Counted from the first letter of the stretch, positions 31,344 to 41,859 are shown. The stretch: DNA of 45,415 nt from Thermoleophilaceae bacterium (GCA_030447905.1 JAUJNZ010000010.1:1-45415), one strand, 5' to 3'. The notes: generated from the letters alone by a model not told the origin. Numbers and translations are program-made.

Positions 31344-32084
31344 ATGCTGGGCCTCGGCACTCTGTCCCGCGTCGCCCGCGAGCTGCGCGAGGACCTCGGC
31401 GCCGCCCGCCAGCGCGACCCGGCGGCGCGCCGCGTGCGCAGCATGGAGGTGCTGCTGACCTATCCCGGCGTCCACGCCCTGCTCGCCCACCGCGTCGCCC
31501 ACGGCCTCTTCGATCTGCACGTGCCGATCGCCCCGCGCGCGGTCGCCTACCTGAGCCGAGCGCTGACCGGCGTGGAGATCCATCCCGCCGCCCGCATCGG
31601 GCGTGCGCTCCTGATCGACCACGGCGGCGGCGTGGTGATCGGGGAGACCGCCGAGATCGGCGATCAGGTGACGCTCTACCAGGGCGTGACGCTCGGCGGG
31701 ACCGGCTTCGCCCGCGGCAAGCGCCACCCGACCGTCGAGGACGAGGTCGTGATCGGGTCGGGGGCCAAGCTGCTCGGACCGATCCACGTGGGGCGGGCGG
31801 CAAAGGTGGGTGCGAACTCGGTGGTGATTCACGATGTGCCGGCGCACTCGACCGTGGTGGGAAACCCCGGGCGGCCGGTGCGCGTGGGCGGGCGACGACC
31901 CGAGGGCCCGGACGCCGACTGGGCTCACCTGCCTGACCCCGTGGCCGACGCCATCCGCGCCCTCTCGGCCCGCGTCGCCGAGCTCGAGGGCGCCCTCGAG
32001 GAGGCGACCGGGCGCAAGGTCGAGCCCGGTGGGCAGGTGACCCCGCTGCGGCGGTCGGGGGGCTCGGACCCGGCGGCGGGGTAG
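31344..32084 (+). CDS. cysE: Serine O-acetyltransferase
   Basis: 246 residues. A short N-terminal helical part (GLGTLSRVARELREDLG, then YPGVHALLAHRVAH) is followed by the left-handed beta-helix hexapeptide domain: GVEIHPAARIGRALLIDHGG, GVVIGETAEIGDQVTLYQGV, TLGGTGFARGKRHPTVED, GSGAKLLGPIHVG and VVGNPGRPV. It makes O-acetylserine, the CysK substrate, from serine and acetyl-CoA. ATG 31344 lies two bases after the MoeB-like stop, so it is the last gene of the operon. The C-terminal ~60 residues after the beta-helix are Glu/Arg/Gly-rich and look poorly structured. Confidence 0.93.
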   Translation: MLGLGTLSRVARELREDLGAARQRDPAARRVRSMEVLLTYPGVHALLAHRVAHGLFDLHVPIAPRAVAYLSRALTGVEIHPAARIGRALLIDHGGGVVIGETAEIGDQVTLYQGVTLGGTGFARGKRHPTVEDEVVIGSGAKLLGPIHVGRAAKVGANSVVIHDVPAHSTVVGNPGRPVRVGGRRPEGPDADWAHLPDPVADAIRALSARVAELEGALEEATGRKVEPGGQVTPLRRSGGSDPAAG

Positions 32085-32123
32085 GGGCGCGCCGCCCGCC
32101 TTGCGGCCCCGGGCCGATCGTCG

Positions 32124-32129
32124 TATCCT
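32124..32129 (+). promoter_or_regulatory. -10 element (TATCCT) upstream of the response-regulator remnant
   Basis: TATCCT lies 44 bases before ATG 32174. A GGAGGG about 8 bases before the ATG is a good Shine-Dalgarno site, so this gene was expressed with a normal leader, unlike its leaderless neighbours. Confidence 0.45.
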
Positions 32130-32173
32130 GGCCTCCAGGTAGCGCTCGACGAGGCGGTCGGAGGGCTCGATCG

Positions 32174-32772
32174 ATGAGAAACGGCGCCCTCCGCGGGGGC
32201 GATGGGGCCTGCGGCCCCTACATCGTTGCGGTCGACGACGACCAGGACGCCCGCGAGCGCGTCGTCGGCGCCCTCGAGCGCCGCTACGGGATGGACTACC
32301 GGATCGTGGGCCACGCCTCGAGCGACCAGGCCCTCGACGCGCTCGGCCGCCTGCGGGACGACGGCGAGGAGGTTGCGCTGATCCTCGCGGACCAGTGGAT
32401 GCCTCAGATCACAGGAGCGGAGCTGCTGGCTCGGGCCAACGAGGGCCATCCGCTGGCCAAGCGCTGCCTGCTCATCGACTGGGGAGCGTGGGGCCACGAG
32501 CCGACCGCCGAGGCCATCCTCGGCGCCATGGGGCGGGGTGAGATCGACTATTACCTCCCCAAGCCCTGGGGGTCGCGCGACGAGTTATTTCACCGCGGTG
32601 ACGGAGTTCCTGCACGAGTGGTGCCGTCTCGGCGACGCGACGCCCCAGGAGCTGACGGTCGTCGGCCCGCGGCGCTCAGTCCGGGCACGCGAGCTGATCG
32701 ACCTGCTCGCCCGCAACGGCGTCCCGCACTCGTTCGTGCCGAGCGATTCGCCCGACGGCGGACGCCTGCTCG
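32174..32772 (+). pseudogene. Response regulator / thioredoxin-reductase-type fusion gene, frameshifted and 3'-truncated
   Basis: The first ~135 codons encode an atypical receiver domain: YIVAVDDDQDARERVVGALE, the phospho-acceptor region VALILADQWMPQITGAELL, and the conserved lysine in YYLPKPWGSRDE. Near 32585 two bases appear lost, and the reading moves to another frame (AVTEFLHEWCRLGDATPQEL, then VVGPRRSVRARELIDLLARN and GVPHSFVPSDSPDGGRLL). This arrangement matches actinobacterial proteins that fuse a receiver to a glutaredoxin-like/thioredoxin-reductase module. The large FAD-binding part expected next is missing; the sequence runs instead into a methyltransferase fragment. Confidence 0.7.
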
Positions 32773-33019
32773 ATGGTTGCCGACGAGCGGGTCGCCGACC
32801 GCTTCACCGCGCCGGCCGACAATCTCGAGCGCCTCTACTACGGCTCAGCATCCTCCACTGCCTGCCGGTGGGGATGGTCGGCGAGGGCGCAGCCGGAACC
32901 GGGACGGTGATGCGAGCGGACACCGTCCGCGGCTACGCACCGAGGAGGCCGGCTTCGGCCGCTTCGAGGTCCTGCCGATCGAGAACGACTTCTACCGCTT
33001 CTACCGATTGGCTGCCTGA
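32773..33019 (+). pseudogene. SAM methyltransferase fragment, 5'-truncated with two single-base deletions
   Basis: Reading across three frames recovers the C-terminus of a class I methyltransferase: VADERVADRFTAPADNLERL and YYG in one frame, SILHCLPVGMVGEGAAGTGT and VMRADTVRGY in the next (one base lost near 32845), and EEAGFGRFEVLPIENDFYRF plus YRLAA in the third (one base lost near 32938). The segments follow each other in the right order with no gaps, so the sequence decayed recently. The SAM-binding N-terminal domain is absent because the fragment is joined directly to the response-regulator remnant. Confidence 0.65.
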
Positions 33020-33109
33020 GATGAGCGGGCATAGCCACCTTCGCGCGGTCGTCGGGCACGGGACGGTCGGGCTCGCCATCGGCGTGCTGCTGGCTCTGGC
33101 CGGCGAGAG

Positions 33110-34657
33110 CTAGCGCGCGACCGCGGAGCTCGCGGGCGCGCACGCGGGCTCGTCGGCGGGGTGGCCGACGATGTTGCCGCCGGGGCAGTCTGTGGCGCGC
33201 ACGCGCCGGCGCGGGCCGCGGAGGCCCACGGCCGCGATGACGCCGGCGAGCGCGACCACGACGCCGCCCACGCCGACTCCGGTATGGAACGCGGCGACCG
33301 ACGACCGGGTTACCGCCGAGGCGACCGCCGATCGCTCGCCGGGCGGCACGCCGCCGAGGTCCGGCCTCCCCAGCGACCGCTCCCTGGCCTCCGTCACCGA
33401 GCGTTGCGCGGGAGGGCTCAGGTCGCGATCGGCCAGGCGGGCGTCGATGCCGGCGCCGAAGCGAGCGGTGACCACGACCCCGATCGCCGCGACCGCGACG
33501 AGCTCGGCCACGCGCGCGACCGCGTTGTTCACGCCGGATGCGACCCCGGCGCTGCGCTCCTCGACCCCGGCGAGCACCGCGGCCGTTAGCGGCGCCACCG
33601 TCATCGACAACCCGATCGAGAAGACGAGCAGGGCGGGCAGGAGCTCGGTGAGATAGTCGAACCGCGCGTCGATGCGCAGCAGAAGGGCAAGGCCCGCGGC
33701 AGCGATCAGCGGCCCGGCGACGAGGAACGGCCGCGGTCCGAACCGGTCGGCGAGCGTACCGAACCGCTGCGAGAGGACGAAGAGCACCACGGTCGTGGGC
33801 AGGCTCGCGAGCCCCGCCTCGAACGCCTCGTAGCCCGCCACCTGCTGGAGGAAGATCGTCAGGAAGAAGAACAGGGAGGCCATGCCGCCGTACATGGCGA
33901 GGGTCTCGAGGTTCCCGGCCGAGAAGTTGCGGCGGCGAAACAGACTCAGCGGGAGCATGGGGTGCGCGGTGCGCCGCTCCCAGGCGCCGAACGCGCCCAG
34001 GAGCACCACGCCCCCGACGAGCGGCCCGACCACGCCCGGGCTGGCCCATCCCAGGCGCGGCTGCTCGATCAGCGCGAACACGGGGCCCGCCAGCCCGAGC
34101 GCGGCGAGCGCGGCGCCCACAAGGTCGACGCGTCCCCGCCTGTCTCGTGCCGCCCCCCGGGGCATGGCGGTCAGGACCAGCGCGAGCGTGGCGCAGACGA
34201 GCGGCACGTTGATGGCGAAGATCCACCGCCACGAAGTCGCGTCGACGATCTGGCCGCCCACGAGCGGTCCCGCGACCGTCGCGATGCCCGTCCACGCCGT
34301 CCAGATCCCGATCGCGCGCCCGCGTTCCCCTTCACCGAAGGTGGCGACGATCACCGCGAGCGTGCTCGGCACGAGGACCGCGCCGGCGACGCCCTGGAGT
34401 GCCCGGGCGGCGATCAGGGCCTCTAGGGTGGGTGCGAGCGCGCACGCCACCGACATGACGCCGAAGCCGCCGACCCCGAGCGCGAACACCCGCCGCTCGC
34501 CGAACACGTCGCCGAGCGATCCGCCGACCAGGAGCAGCGAGGCGAGCGCCAGCAGGTAGGCATTCGAGACCCATTGCTGGCCGGCGAGGCCGCCGCCCAG
34601 GTCCCGCTGGATGGCGGGCAGGGCGACGTTGACCACGAACTCGTCGAGGAATACCAC
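33110..34657 (-). CDS. MFS drug exporter (DHA2, EmrB/QacA type), start uncertain
   Basis: 515 residues from GTG 34657. Typical DHA2 features: LDEFVVNVALPAIQRDLGG at the first helix, LLVGGSLGDVFGERRVF (motif A), GVAGAVLVPSTLAVI, the motif C area TGIATVAGPLVGGQIVD with WRWIFAINVP, and 13-14 helices. These exporters use the proton gradient to expel lipophilic drugs. The GTG falls inside the first helix; the same frame continues upstream with KRLVLVACIAG, which is needed for a full helix, but contains no ATG, GTG or TTG. See the finding at 34730-34744 for a GTC codon at the expected leaderless start. Confidence 0.85.
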   Translation of the reverse strand: MVFLDEFVVNVALPAIQRDLGGGLAGQQWVSNAYLLALASLLLVGGSLGDVFGERRVFALGVGGFGVMSVACALAPTLEALIAARALQGVAGAVLVPSTLAVIVATFGEGERGRAIGIWTAWTGIATVAGPLVGGQIVDATSWRWIFAINVPLVCATLALVLTAMPRGAARDRRGRVDLVGAALAALGLAGPVFALIEQPRLGWASPGVVGPLVGGVVLLGAFGAWERRTAHPMLPLSLFRRRNFSAGNLETLAMYGGMASLFFFLTIFLQQVAGYEAFEAGLASLPTTVVLFVLSQRFGTLADRFGPRPFLVAGPLIAAAGLALLLRIDARFDYLTELLPALLVFSIGLSMTVAPLTAAVLAGVEERSAGVASGVNNAVARVAELVAVAAIGVVVTARFGAGIDARLADRDLSPPAQRSVTEARERSLGRPDLGGVPPGERSAVASAVTRSSVAAFHTGVGVGGVVVALAGVIAAVGLRGPRRRVRATDCPGGNIVGHPADEPACAPASSAVAR

Positions 34658-34732
34658 GCTCGAGCCCGCGATGCAGGCGACGAGGACGAGGCGCTTGCGG
34701 GGAGCGGGGGAGGGGAAGGCGGCCGCTGCGAC

Positions 34733-35044
34733 GCCGCGACGATACCTTCCCGGAGCGGCCCCGCTCAGTACGGCGCGGCGGCGCGGCTCGACCAGAGGCC
34801 AGACGGTGAGCTCCGACCGGAACGCGCGCCGCGACGTAGTCGTCGTGGAGACGCAGGAGCTGCGGGATCATCTACCGCGTGTCAGCCGCGACGAACACCG
34901 CACGCGAGAGGCCCTGCGATCGACCCGGCGACGGCTCCTCCATGGTGTAAGTTGCTCGACTTCGGTCGACGGGACGCGGGAGCGCGCGGATGCGGCCACC
35001 GGCAACTACTACACAACCGCGTCCGCAGGAGGATCGGGACAACC
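34733..35044. other. Intergenic region between the MFS exporter and DUF3152 gene
   Basis: About 310 bases shared by two divergent genes. On the minus strand acgata (34739-34744) reads TATCGT, a -10 for the MFS gene. On the plus strand TAAGTT (34948-34953) is a weak -10 candidate for the DUF3152 gene, and AGGAGG at about 35027-35032 is a Shine-Dalgarno 12 bases before its ATG. Open frames here show no family features. Confidence 0.4.
34739..34744 (-). promoter_or_regulatory. -10 element (TATCGT) for the MFS exporter gene
   Basis: Minus-strand TATCGT is followed after 6 bases by an in-frame GTC codon (34730-34732) exactly where a leaderless GTG would be expected. Confidence 0.45.
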
Positions 35045-36079
35045 ATGTCGTTGCGACGTTCGTCGGTCAGTCACAGCGCCTTGCGCCGATCGCCTCGGTC
35101 AAGCTCGCGGACGGAGCGCCTTGGCGTTCGATCGGGCCGCCTCGTCCTCGTCCTCGTCTTCGCACTCGCCTGCGTGCTCTCGGCCGCCGGATCCGCCGAC
35201 GCCCGGCCGGCGACGATCAAGTACGAGGTCTCCCGTGCGGGCGCGACGAAGGCGAACTTCCACCAGTTCGGCTACACGGTCGATGCCGTGCTCAACGACC
35301 CGCGCGGGTGGTCGCTGTCGGGGGCGGTCCGGTTCACCCGCGTCTCACGCGGCGGGCGGTTCACCGTGCGGCTCGCCTCCCCTCGGGTGGTCGGCTCCTA
35401 CGGGGGTTGCAGCTCGTACTACAGCTGCCGCGTCGGCTTCTACGTGATGATCAACGACGATCGCTGGCGTTTCGCGACTCCGTCCTTCCGCGACCAACCG
35501 GTCCACCTCTACCGCCAGATGGTTGTCAACCACGAGGTCGGCCACGCGCTCGGGTTCGGTCACGCGACATGCGGGCGGGCCGGCTGGCGCGCACCTGTCA
35601 TGCAGCAGCAGTCGAAGGGGCTCGGGGGCTGCCGCCCCAATCCGTGGCCGCTGACGAGCGAGCGCCGCGCTCTGGCTCGGCGGCTCGGCGTGCAGATCGG
35701 ACCCACGCCTCCCGGGATCGAGGTCGGCGAGCGAATCGGGCCCGTCGATCTGGGGGCTTCCCGCGAGCAGGTGATCGGCCGGCTCGGAGTCCCCAGGCGC
35801 GAGTCTCGCACCGGCGGGGGCGCGCTGCTCGAGTACACACGCGAACGGCTCCGCGTCCTGGTCGCCAAGGAACGCGTCGCGGCCGTCTCAACACGTTCGG
35901 AGGCTTTTACGACTCGCAACGGAGCCAGGGTGGGCCTGACGAGCGGCGAGGTTCGGAGGCGCCTGCCCGCCGCGAGCTGCGACGCAACATCCTGCCTCAT
36001 CGAGGGGAGGGGAGTTCTGACCACCTTCCTGCTCGAGGGGGGAAGGGTGGCGAAAATCCGTATCGAGCGGCGAGACTAG
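35045..36079 (+). CDS. Secreted DUF3152 zinc-metalloprotease-like protein with BamE-like C-terminal repeats
   Basis: 344 residues. A signal-peptide-like hydrophobic segment (RLVLVLVFALACVLSAAGSA, about residues 30-50) follows a basic N-terminus. The DUF3152 domain has NHEVGHALGFGHATC with the zinc motif His163-Glu-Val-Gly-His167, then APVMQQQSKGL and CRPNPWPL. Residues ~225-344 hold two short repeats resembling BamE-type lipoprotein folds (VDLGASREQVIGRLGVP and VGLTSGEVRRRLP). Likely exported and possibly proteolytic; catalytic activity of DUF3152 is not established as far as I know. AGGAGG 12 bases upstream supports ATG 35045. A paralogue lies at 43337-44167. Confidence 0.8.
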   Translation: MSLRRSSVSHSALRRSPRSSSRTERLGVRSGRLVLVLVFALACVLSAAGSADARPATIKYEVSRAGATKANFHQFGYTVDAVLNDPRGWSLSGAVRFTRVSRGGRFTVRLASPRVVGSYGGCSSYYSCRVGFYVMINDDRWRFATPSFRDQPVHLYRQMVVNHEVGHALGFGHATCGRAGWRAPVMQQQSKGLGGCRPNPWPLTSERRALARRLGVQIGPTPPGIEVGERIGPVDLGASREQVIGRLGVPRRESRTGGGALLEYTRERLRVLVAKERVAAVSTRSEAFTTRNGARVGLTSGEVRRRLPAASCDATSCLIEGRGVLTTFLLEGGRVAKIRIERRD

Positions 36080-36091
36080 ACCGGGCACCCT

Positions 36092-36113
36092 CTCGCGCCA
36101 AAGGCGGCGCGAG
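36092..36113 (+). terminator. Hairpin after the DUF3152 gene
   Basis: CTCGCGCC (36092-36099) pairs with GGCGCGAG (36106-36113) around a six-base loop. There is no T-run, so it may act as a rho-dependent or imperfect terminator or only as an mRNA stabiliser. Confidence 0.4.
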
Positions 36114-36281
36114 CCTGGGAGAAACCCCGGTGAACTCGGCCTGCTCCGGCGCGGGTGCCGAAGCGCCGCGGATCAACTCTCCGTCGCGACGCAGACCGCG
36201 GCGGCAGTGCGGCCCTCTTTAGGTGCTCGTCGGCGCCGCGGACGGCGCGCCGTCCGCCTCCGAGGGCGCCGGTCGCGCGTC

Positions 36282-36287
36282 TATTCT
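36282..36287 (+). promoter_or_regulatory. -10 element (TATTCT) for the UvrD/PcrA helicase gene
   Basis: TATTCT ends 7 bases before GTG 36295. This moves the helicase start 24 codons downstream of the first in-frame candidate at 36223. Confidence 0.6.
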
Positions 36288-36294
36288 CGACCGA

Positions 36295-38493
<2,199 letters not shown>

Positions 38494-38498
38494 GGGTC

Positions 38499-39401
38499 GT
38501 GGCGGGCGGGACGCGCGTATCGTCGGCGGCGCCGGCTGCCGGCTCGGCCGAAGTCATCGACGGGCGGGCGGTCGCCGCCGCGGTGCGCGAGCGTGTGCGC
38601 CGGAAGGTCACCGCCCTGCGCGCCGAGCGCGGGATCGAGCCGGGCCTAGCCACGGTCCTCGTGGGCGACGACCCCGGCTCGGAGATCTACGTCCGGCGCA
38701 AGCGCGAAGCCTGCGCCGAGGCCGGCATACGCTCGTTTCACCATCCGCTTCCGGCCCCGACGCCCGCGATCGAGCTCGCCGCCCTCCTCGACGCGCTGAA
38801 CGACGACCGCGCCGTCCACGGCATCCTGCTCCAGCTCCCGCTGCCGGCGGGCCTCGACGCCGCGGCCATGACCCGGCGGATCGATCCGGCCAAGGACGTC
38901 GACGGACTCCACCCGCTGAACGCCGGCCTGCTCGCCCAGGGGGCGGTCGATGCGGTCGTGCCCTGCACCCCGGCGGGGGTGATGGAGCTGCTGGGCGCCG
39001 CGGGCGCCGAGCTCGCCGGGGCGCCCGCCGTGGTGATCGGCCGCTCTACCCTCGTCGGGCGCCCGCTCGCGAGCCTCCTGCTCGGGGCCGACGCGACCGT
39101 GACCCACTGTCACTCGCGCACCCGCGACCTCGCGGCGGTCTGTCGCGACGCGGAGGTGGTGGTCGCCGCGGCGGGGGTGCCGCGGCTCGTGACCGCCGAC
39201 ATGGTGAGCCCGGGGGCGACGGTGATCGACGTCGGGACCAACCGCACCGACGCGGGCCTCACCGGCGACGTCGACTTCGACGGCGTCCGGCGGGTCGCGC
39301 GGGCGATCACGCCCGTACCGGGCGGCGTCGGTCCGATGACCATCGCCATGCTGCTCGACAACACAGTGCGGCTCGCGAGGCGGGCGAGCAACGGCGAGTA
39401 G
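38499..39401 (+). CDS. folD: Bifunctional methylenetetrahydrofolate dehydrogenase/cyclohydrolase
   Basis: 300 residues. FolD motifs are complete: YVRRKREACAEAGI with the catalytic lysine, HGILLQLPLP, KDVDGLHPLNAG, PCTPAGVMELL, VIGRSTLVGRPLASLLL (NADP-binding), DVGTNR and PVPGGVGPMTIAMLL. It converts methylene-THF to formyl-THF in one-carbon metabolism. GTG 38499 lies 5 bases after the helicase stop, with GAGGG a few bases upstream, so the two are probably co-transcribed. Confidence 0.95.
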   Translation: MAGGTRVSSAAPAAGSAEVIDGRAVAAAVRERVRRKVTALRAERGIEPGLATVLVGDDPGSEIYVRRKREACAEAGIRSFHHPLPAPTPAIELAALLDALNDDRAVHGILLQLPLPAGLDAAAMTRRIDPAKDVDGLHPLNAGLLAQGAVDAVVPCTPAGVMELLGAAGAELAGAPAVVIGRSTLVGRPLASLLLGADATVTHCHSRTRDLAAVCRDAEVVVAAAGVPRLVTADMVSPGATVIDVGTNRTDAGLTGDVDFDGVRRVARAITPVPGGVGPMTIAMLLDNTVRLARRASNGE

Positions 39402-39441
39402 CGCCTGGGGTGGTCGCCTCGGCGCCTGTCCGCCACCCGGA

Positions 39442-39447
39442 TAGCCT
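39442..39447 (+). promoter_or_regulatory. -10 element (TAGCCT) for the membrane protein gene at 39455
   Basis: TAGCCT ends 7 bases before ATG 39455, the same leaderless spacing as at dnaE and pcrA. Confidence 0.5.
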
Positions 39448-39454
39448 CTCGGCC

Positions 39455-40003
39455 ATGGACAGGCGGCGAGCGCGAATCGGCGAATGGGTGAGCGGCGGCC
39501 TCGGCGCCTGCCTCGTCGTCTCGATCTTCCTGCCGTGGTACTGCTCGCCCTCCGCTCGATCCGGCTGCTCGGCCGGCGAGAAGGTACCCGGATGGGAGGC
39601 GTTTGCCGTCGTCGACCTCGTCCTGCTCGCCGCCGGAGCGACCGCCATGGCGGCGCTCGTCCTCACCCTGACCCAGCGCACCCCCGCCTTGCCGCTCGCG
39701 GTGACCTCGCTGGGCGTCTTCGTCGCCCTCGTCGCCGCGGTGCTGGCGGTCGTGCGGCTCGTGGCGGCGCCCGACCTCACGGGCCCCGGCGGCGAGGCGC
39801 CCATCCGGCTCCTCGGCGCCTGGCTCGGCGCGGGGGCGGCGCTCGGTCTGCTCGCCTCGCTGCTCGCCGCCGTTCGCGACGAGCGCATTCCGTCCGAGCG
39901 CCGGACGGCCGAGCAGCAGGCGGCCGGGGTGAGGACCATCTCGGTGTCGGGGGCGCCGGACCCGAAAGGCACCCGCGCGGGCACCCGAGGCTCGAGAGCG
40001 TGA
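39455..40003 (+). CDS. Four-helix membrane protein, hypothetical
   Basis: 182 residues. Four hydrophobic segments: GGLGACLVVSIFLPWYCSP, AFAVVDLVLLAAGATAMAAL, LAVTSLGVFVALVAAVLAVV and LLGAWLGAGAALGLLASLLA. The FLPWY motif after the first helix is a feature of many actinobacterial four-helix membrane proteins of unknown function. The C-terminal ~40 residues are cytoplasmic and basic/Ser-rich. ATG 39455 is fixed by the TAGCCT hexamer 7 bases upstream. Confidence 0.7.
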   Translation: MDRRRARIGEWVSGGLGACLVVSIFLPWYCSPSARSGCSAGEKVPGWEAFAVVDLVLLAAGATAMAALVLTLTQRTPALPLAVTSLGVFVALVAAVLAVVRLVAAPDLTGPGGEAPIRLLGAWLGAGAALGLLASLLAAVRDERIPSERRTAEQQAAGVRTISVSGAPDPKGTRAGTRGSRA

Positions 40004-40107
40004 GCCGAGCAGCGCGCGCGACGGCGGCGGTCGGGTGGTTCGGCGCGCTCGCCGTTCTCTACGGTCCCGAGCCCTCCGCCGAGGCGACCTACAATCGCGC
40101 GTCGTGA
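40000..40107 (+). CDS. Possible 35-residue small protein bridging to gatC
   Basis: GTG 40000 overlaps the stop of the membrane-protein gene (GTGA), and TGA 40105-40107 overlaps the gatC GTG at 40104. It would encode a short peptide with a hydrophobic centre (AAVGWFGALAVLYG). The gatC promoter lies inside it. The double overlap is suggestive, but the frame is short and has no ribosome-binding site of note; it may be chance. Confidence 0.25.
   Translation: MSRAARATAAVGWFGALAVLYGPEPSAEATYNRAS
40090..40095 (+). promoter_or_regulatory. -10 element (TACAAT) for gatCAB
   Basis: TACAAT ends 8 bases before GTG 40104 and decides the gatC start, since a longer frame is open upstream. Confidence 0.6.
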
Positions 40108-40406
40108 TCGACCGCGAGCAGGTCCTCCACGTGGCGCGCCTGGCGCGCCTCGAGCTCACCGACGCCGAGGTAGAGCGGATGGCGAGGGAGCTATCGGGAA
40201 TCCTCGACCACCTCGAGCGGATCGTGGAGCTGGATCTCGACCACGTCGAGCCGACCTCTCACGTCGTTGCCCTGGAGAACGTGCTCCGCCCCGACGAGCC
40301 GCGTCCGAGCCTCGCGCGCGAGCGGGCCCTCGCGGGCGCGCCGGACGCCACCGACTCGGGGTTTCGGGTCCCGAGCCCCGGCGCCGCCGCGGCGAACGGG
40401 TCGTGA
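40104..40406 (+). CDS. gatC: Aspartyl/glutamyl-tRNA amidotransferase subunit C
   Basis: 100 residues. Typical GatC: VLHVARLARLELTDAEVERM, then LSGILDHLERIVELDLDHVE and PTSHVVALENVLRPDEP. GatC stabilises GatA in the GatCAB complex that converts Glu-tRNA-Gln and Asp-tRNA-Asn to the amidated forms. GTG 40104 is chosen for the -10 hexamer 8 bases upstream and the family start; the upstream extension in the same frame has no similarity. Stop overlaps the gatA GTG. Confidence 0.95.
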   Translation: MIDREQVLHVARLARLELTDAEVERMARELSGILDHLERIVELDLDHVEPTSHVVALENVLRPDEPRPSLARERALAGAPDATDSGFRVPSPGAAAANGS

Positions 40407-41859
40407 GCGAGCTCCTCGAGCTGACGGCGGCGCGGGCCGCCGAGTGTGTGCGCGCCGGCGAGCTCTCGCCGGCCGAGATCTTCAGTGCCTACCGCGAGCG
40501 TGCCGAGGCCGATGACCTCGGCGCCTTCCTCTGGCTGCCCGAGGAGCCGCCGCGACCCGCGGCCGCCACGACCTCGGCCGACCCGCCGCTCGGCGGCGTG
40601 CCGCTCGCGGTCAAGGACATCTTCTGCGTCGAGGGCGCCCCGACGACCGCCGGCTCGCGCATCCTCGATGGTTATCGCCCGCCGTACACGGCCACCCCGG
40701 TCGAGCGCCTCGCCGCCGCGGGTGCGCCCATGCTCGGCAAGACCAACATGGACGAGTTCGCGATGGGCTCCTCGAACGAGAACTCCGCCTACATGCCCGT
40801 GCGCAACCCCTGGTCACCGGACAGGGTCCCCGGAGGGTCGAGCGGAGGCTCGGCCGCCGCCGTCGCGGCCGGCCTGGCCCCGTGGTCGATCGGCACCGAC
40901 ACGGGCGGATCGATCCGCCAGCCGGCCTCGCTGTGCGGGCTCGTCGGGCTCAAGCCGACCTACGGGGCGGTCTCGCGCTACGGGATGATCGCCTTTGCCT
41001 CGTCGCTCGACCAGTGTGGTCCGATCACCCGCGACGTCACCGACGCGGCGCTGCTGCTGCGCCACCTCGTCGCCGGCCGGCGCGATCCGTGTGACTCGAC
41101 GTCGGTCGACTTCCCGGAGGAGATCGAGCTGCCGAGCTCGCACGACCTCGGCGGCCTGCGCGTGGGCGTCGTGCCCGAGCTCTCCGAGGCGGCGACCATC
41201 GACGCCGGGGTCAAGGCCGTGTTCGACGCGGCCCTCGAGCGGATCGAGGAGCTCGGCGGCGGAGTCGAGGAGATCTCGCTGCCCCACTCAGAGCACGGCC
41301 TGTCGGCCTACTACGTGCTAGCGCCCGCAGAGGCGAGCGCGAACCTCTCTCGCTACGACGGCGTCCGCTTCGGCCTGCGCTCGGGCGACGGCGACCTGCT
41401 CTCCCTCTACGAGCGCACGCGCGCCGAGGGCTTCGGTGACGAGGTCAAGCGCCGCATCATGCTGGGGACGTACGCGCTCTCCTCGGGCTACTACGAGGCC
41501 TACTACGGCCGCGCCCAGCGCGTTCGCACCAAGATCGCCGAGGACTTCCGCGCCGCCTTCGAACGGGTCGACCTCGTCGTGACCCCCACGTCTCCCAGCG
41601 TGGCCTTCCGCCTCGGCGAGCGCACCGCCGATCCGATGGCCATGTACATGTCGGACTACTGCACGGTGCCGATGTCGCTCGCCGGCCTGCCCGCCGTCTC
41701 GATCCCCGCCGGGCTTTCCGAGGACCTTCCGGTCGGCCTGCAGATCACCGGCCCCGCCTTTACGGAGAACCGGATTCTTGCGGCCGCCCACGCCCTCGAG
41801 CGGGCGTTCGGGTTCGACTCCTCGCCCGCCCGGCGGCCCGCGGCGGCGGCGCCGGGACG

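Noticed and set aside
33021-33113. 30-codon frame with a hydrophobic segment after the methyltransferase remnant
   Set aside because: Too short, no ribosome-binding site, overlaps the MFS stop; it sits in decayed sequence.
34332-34871. Minus-strand frame covering the upstream part of the MFS gene
   Set aside because: It is out of frame with the MFS protein and low in complexity; it does not supply the missing start.
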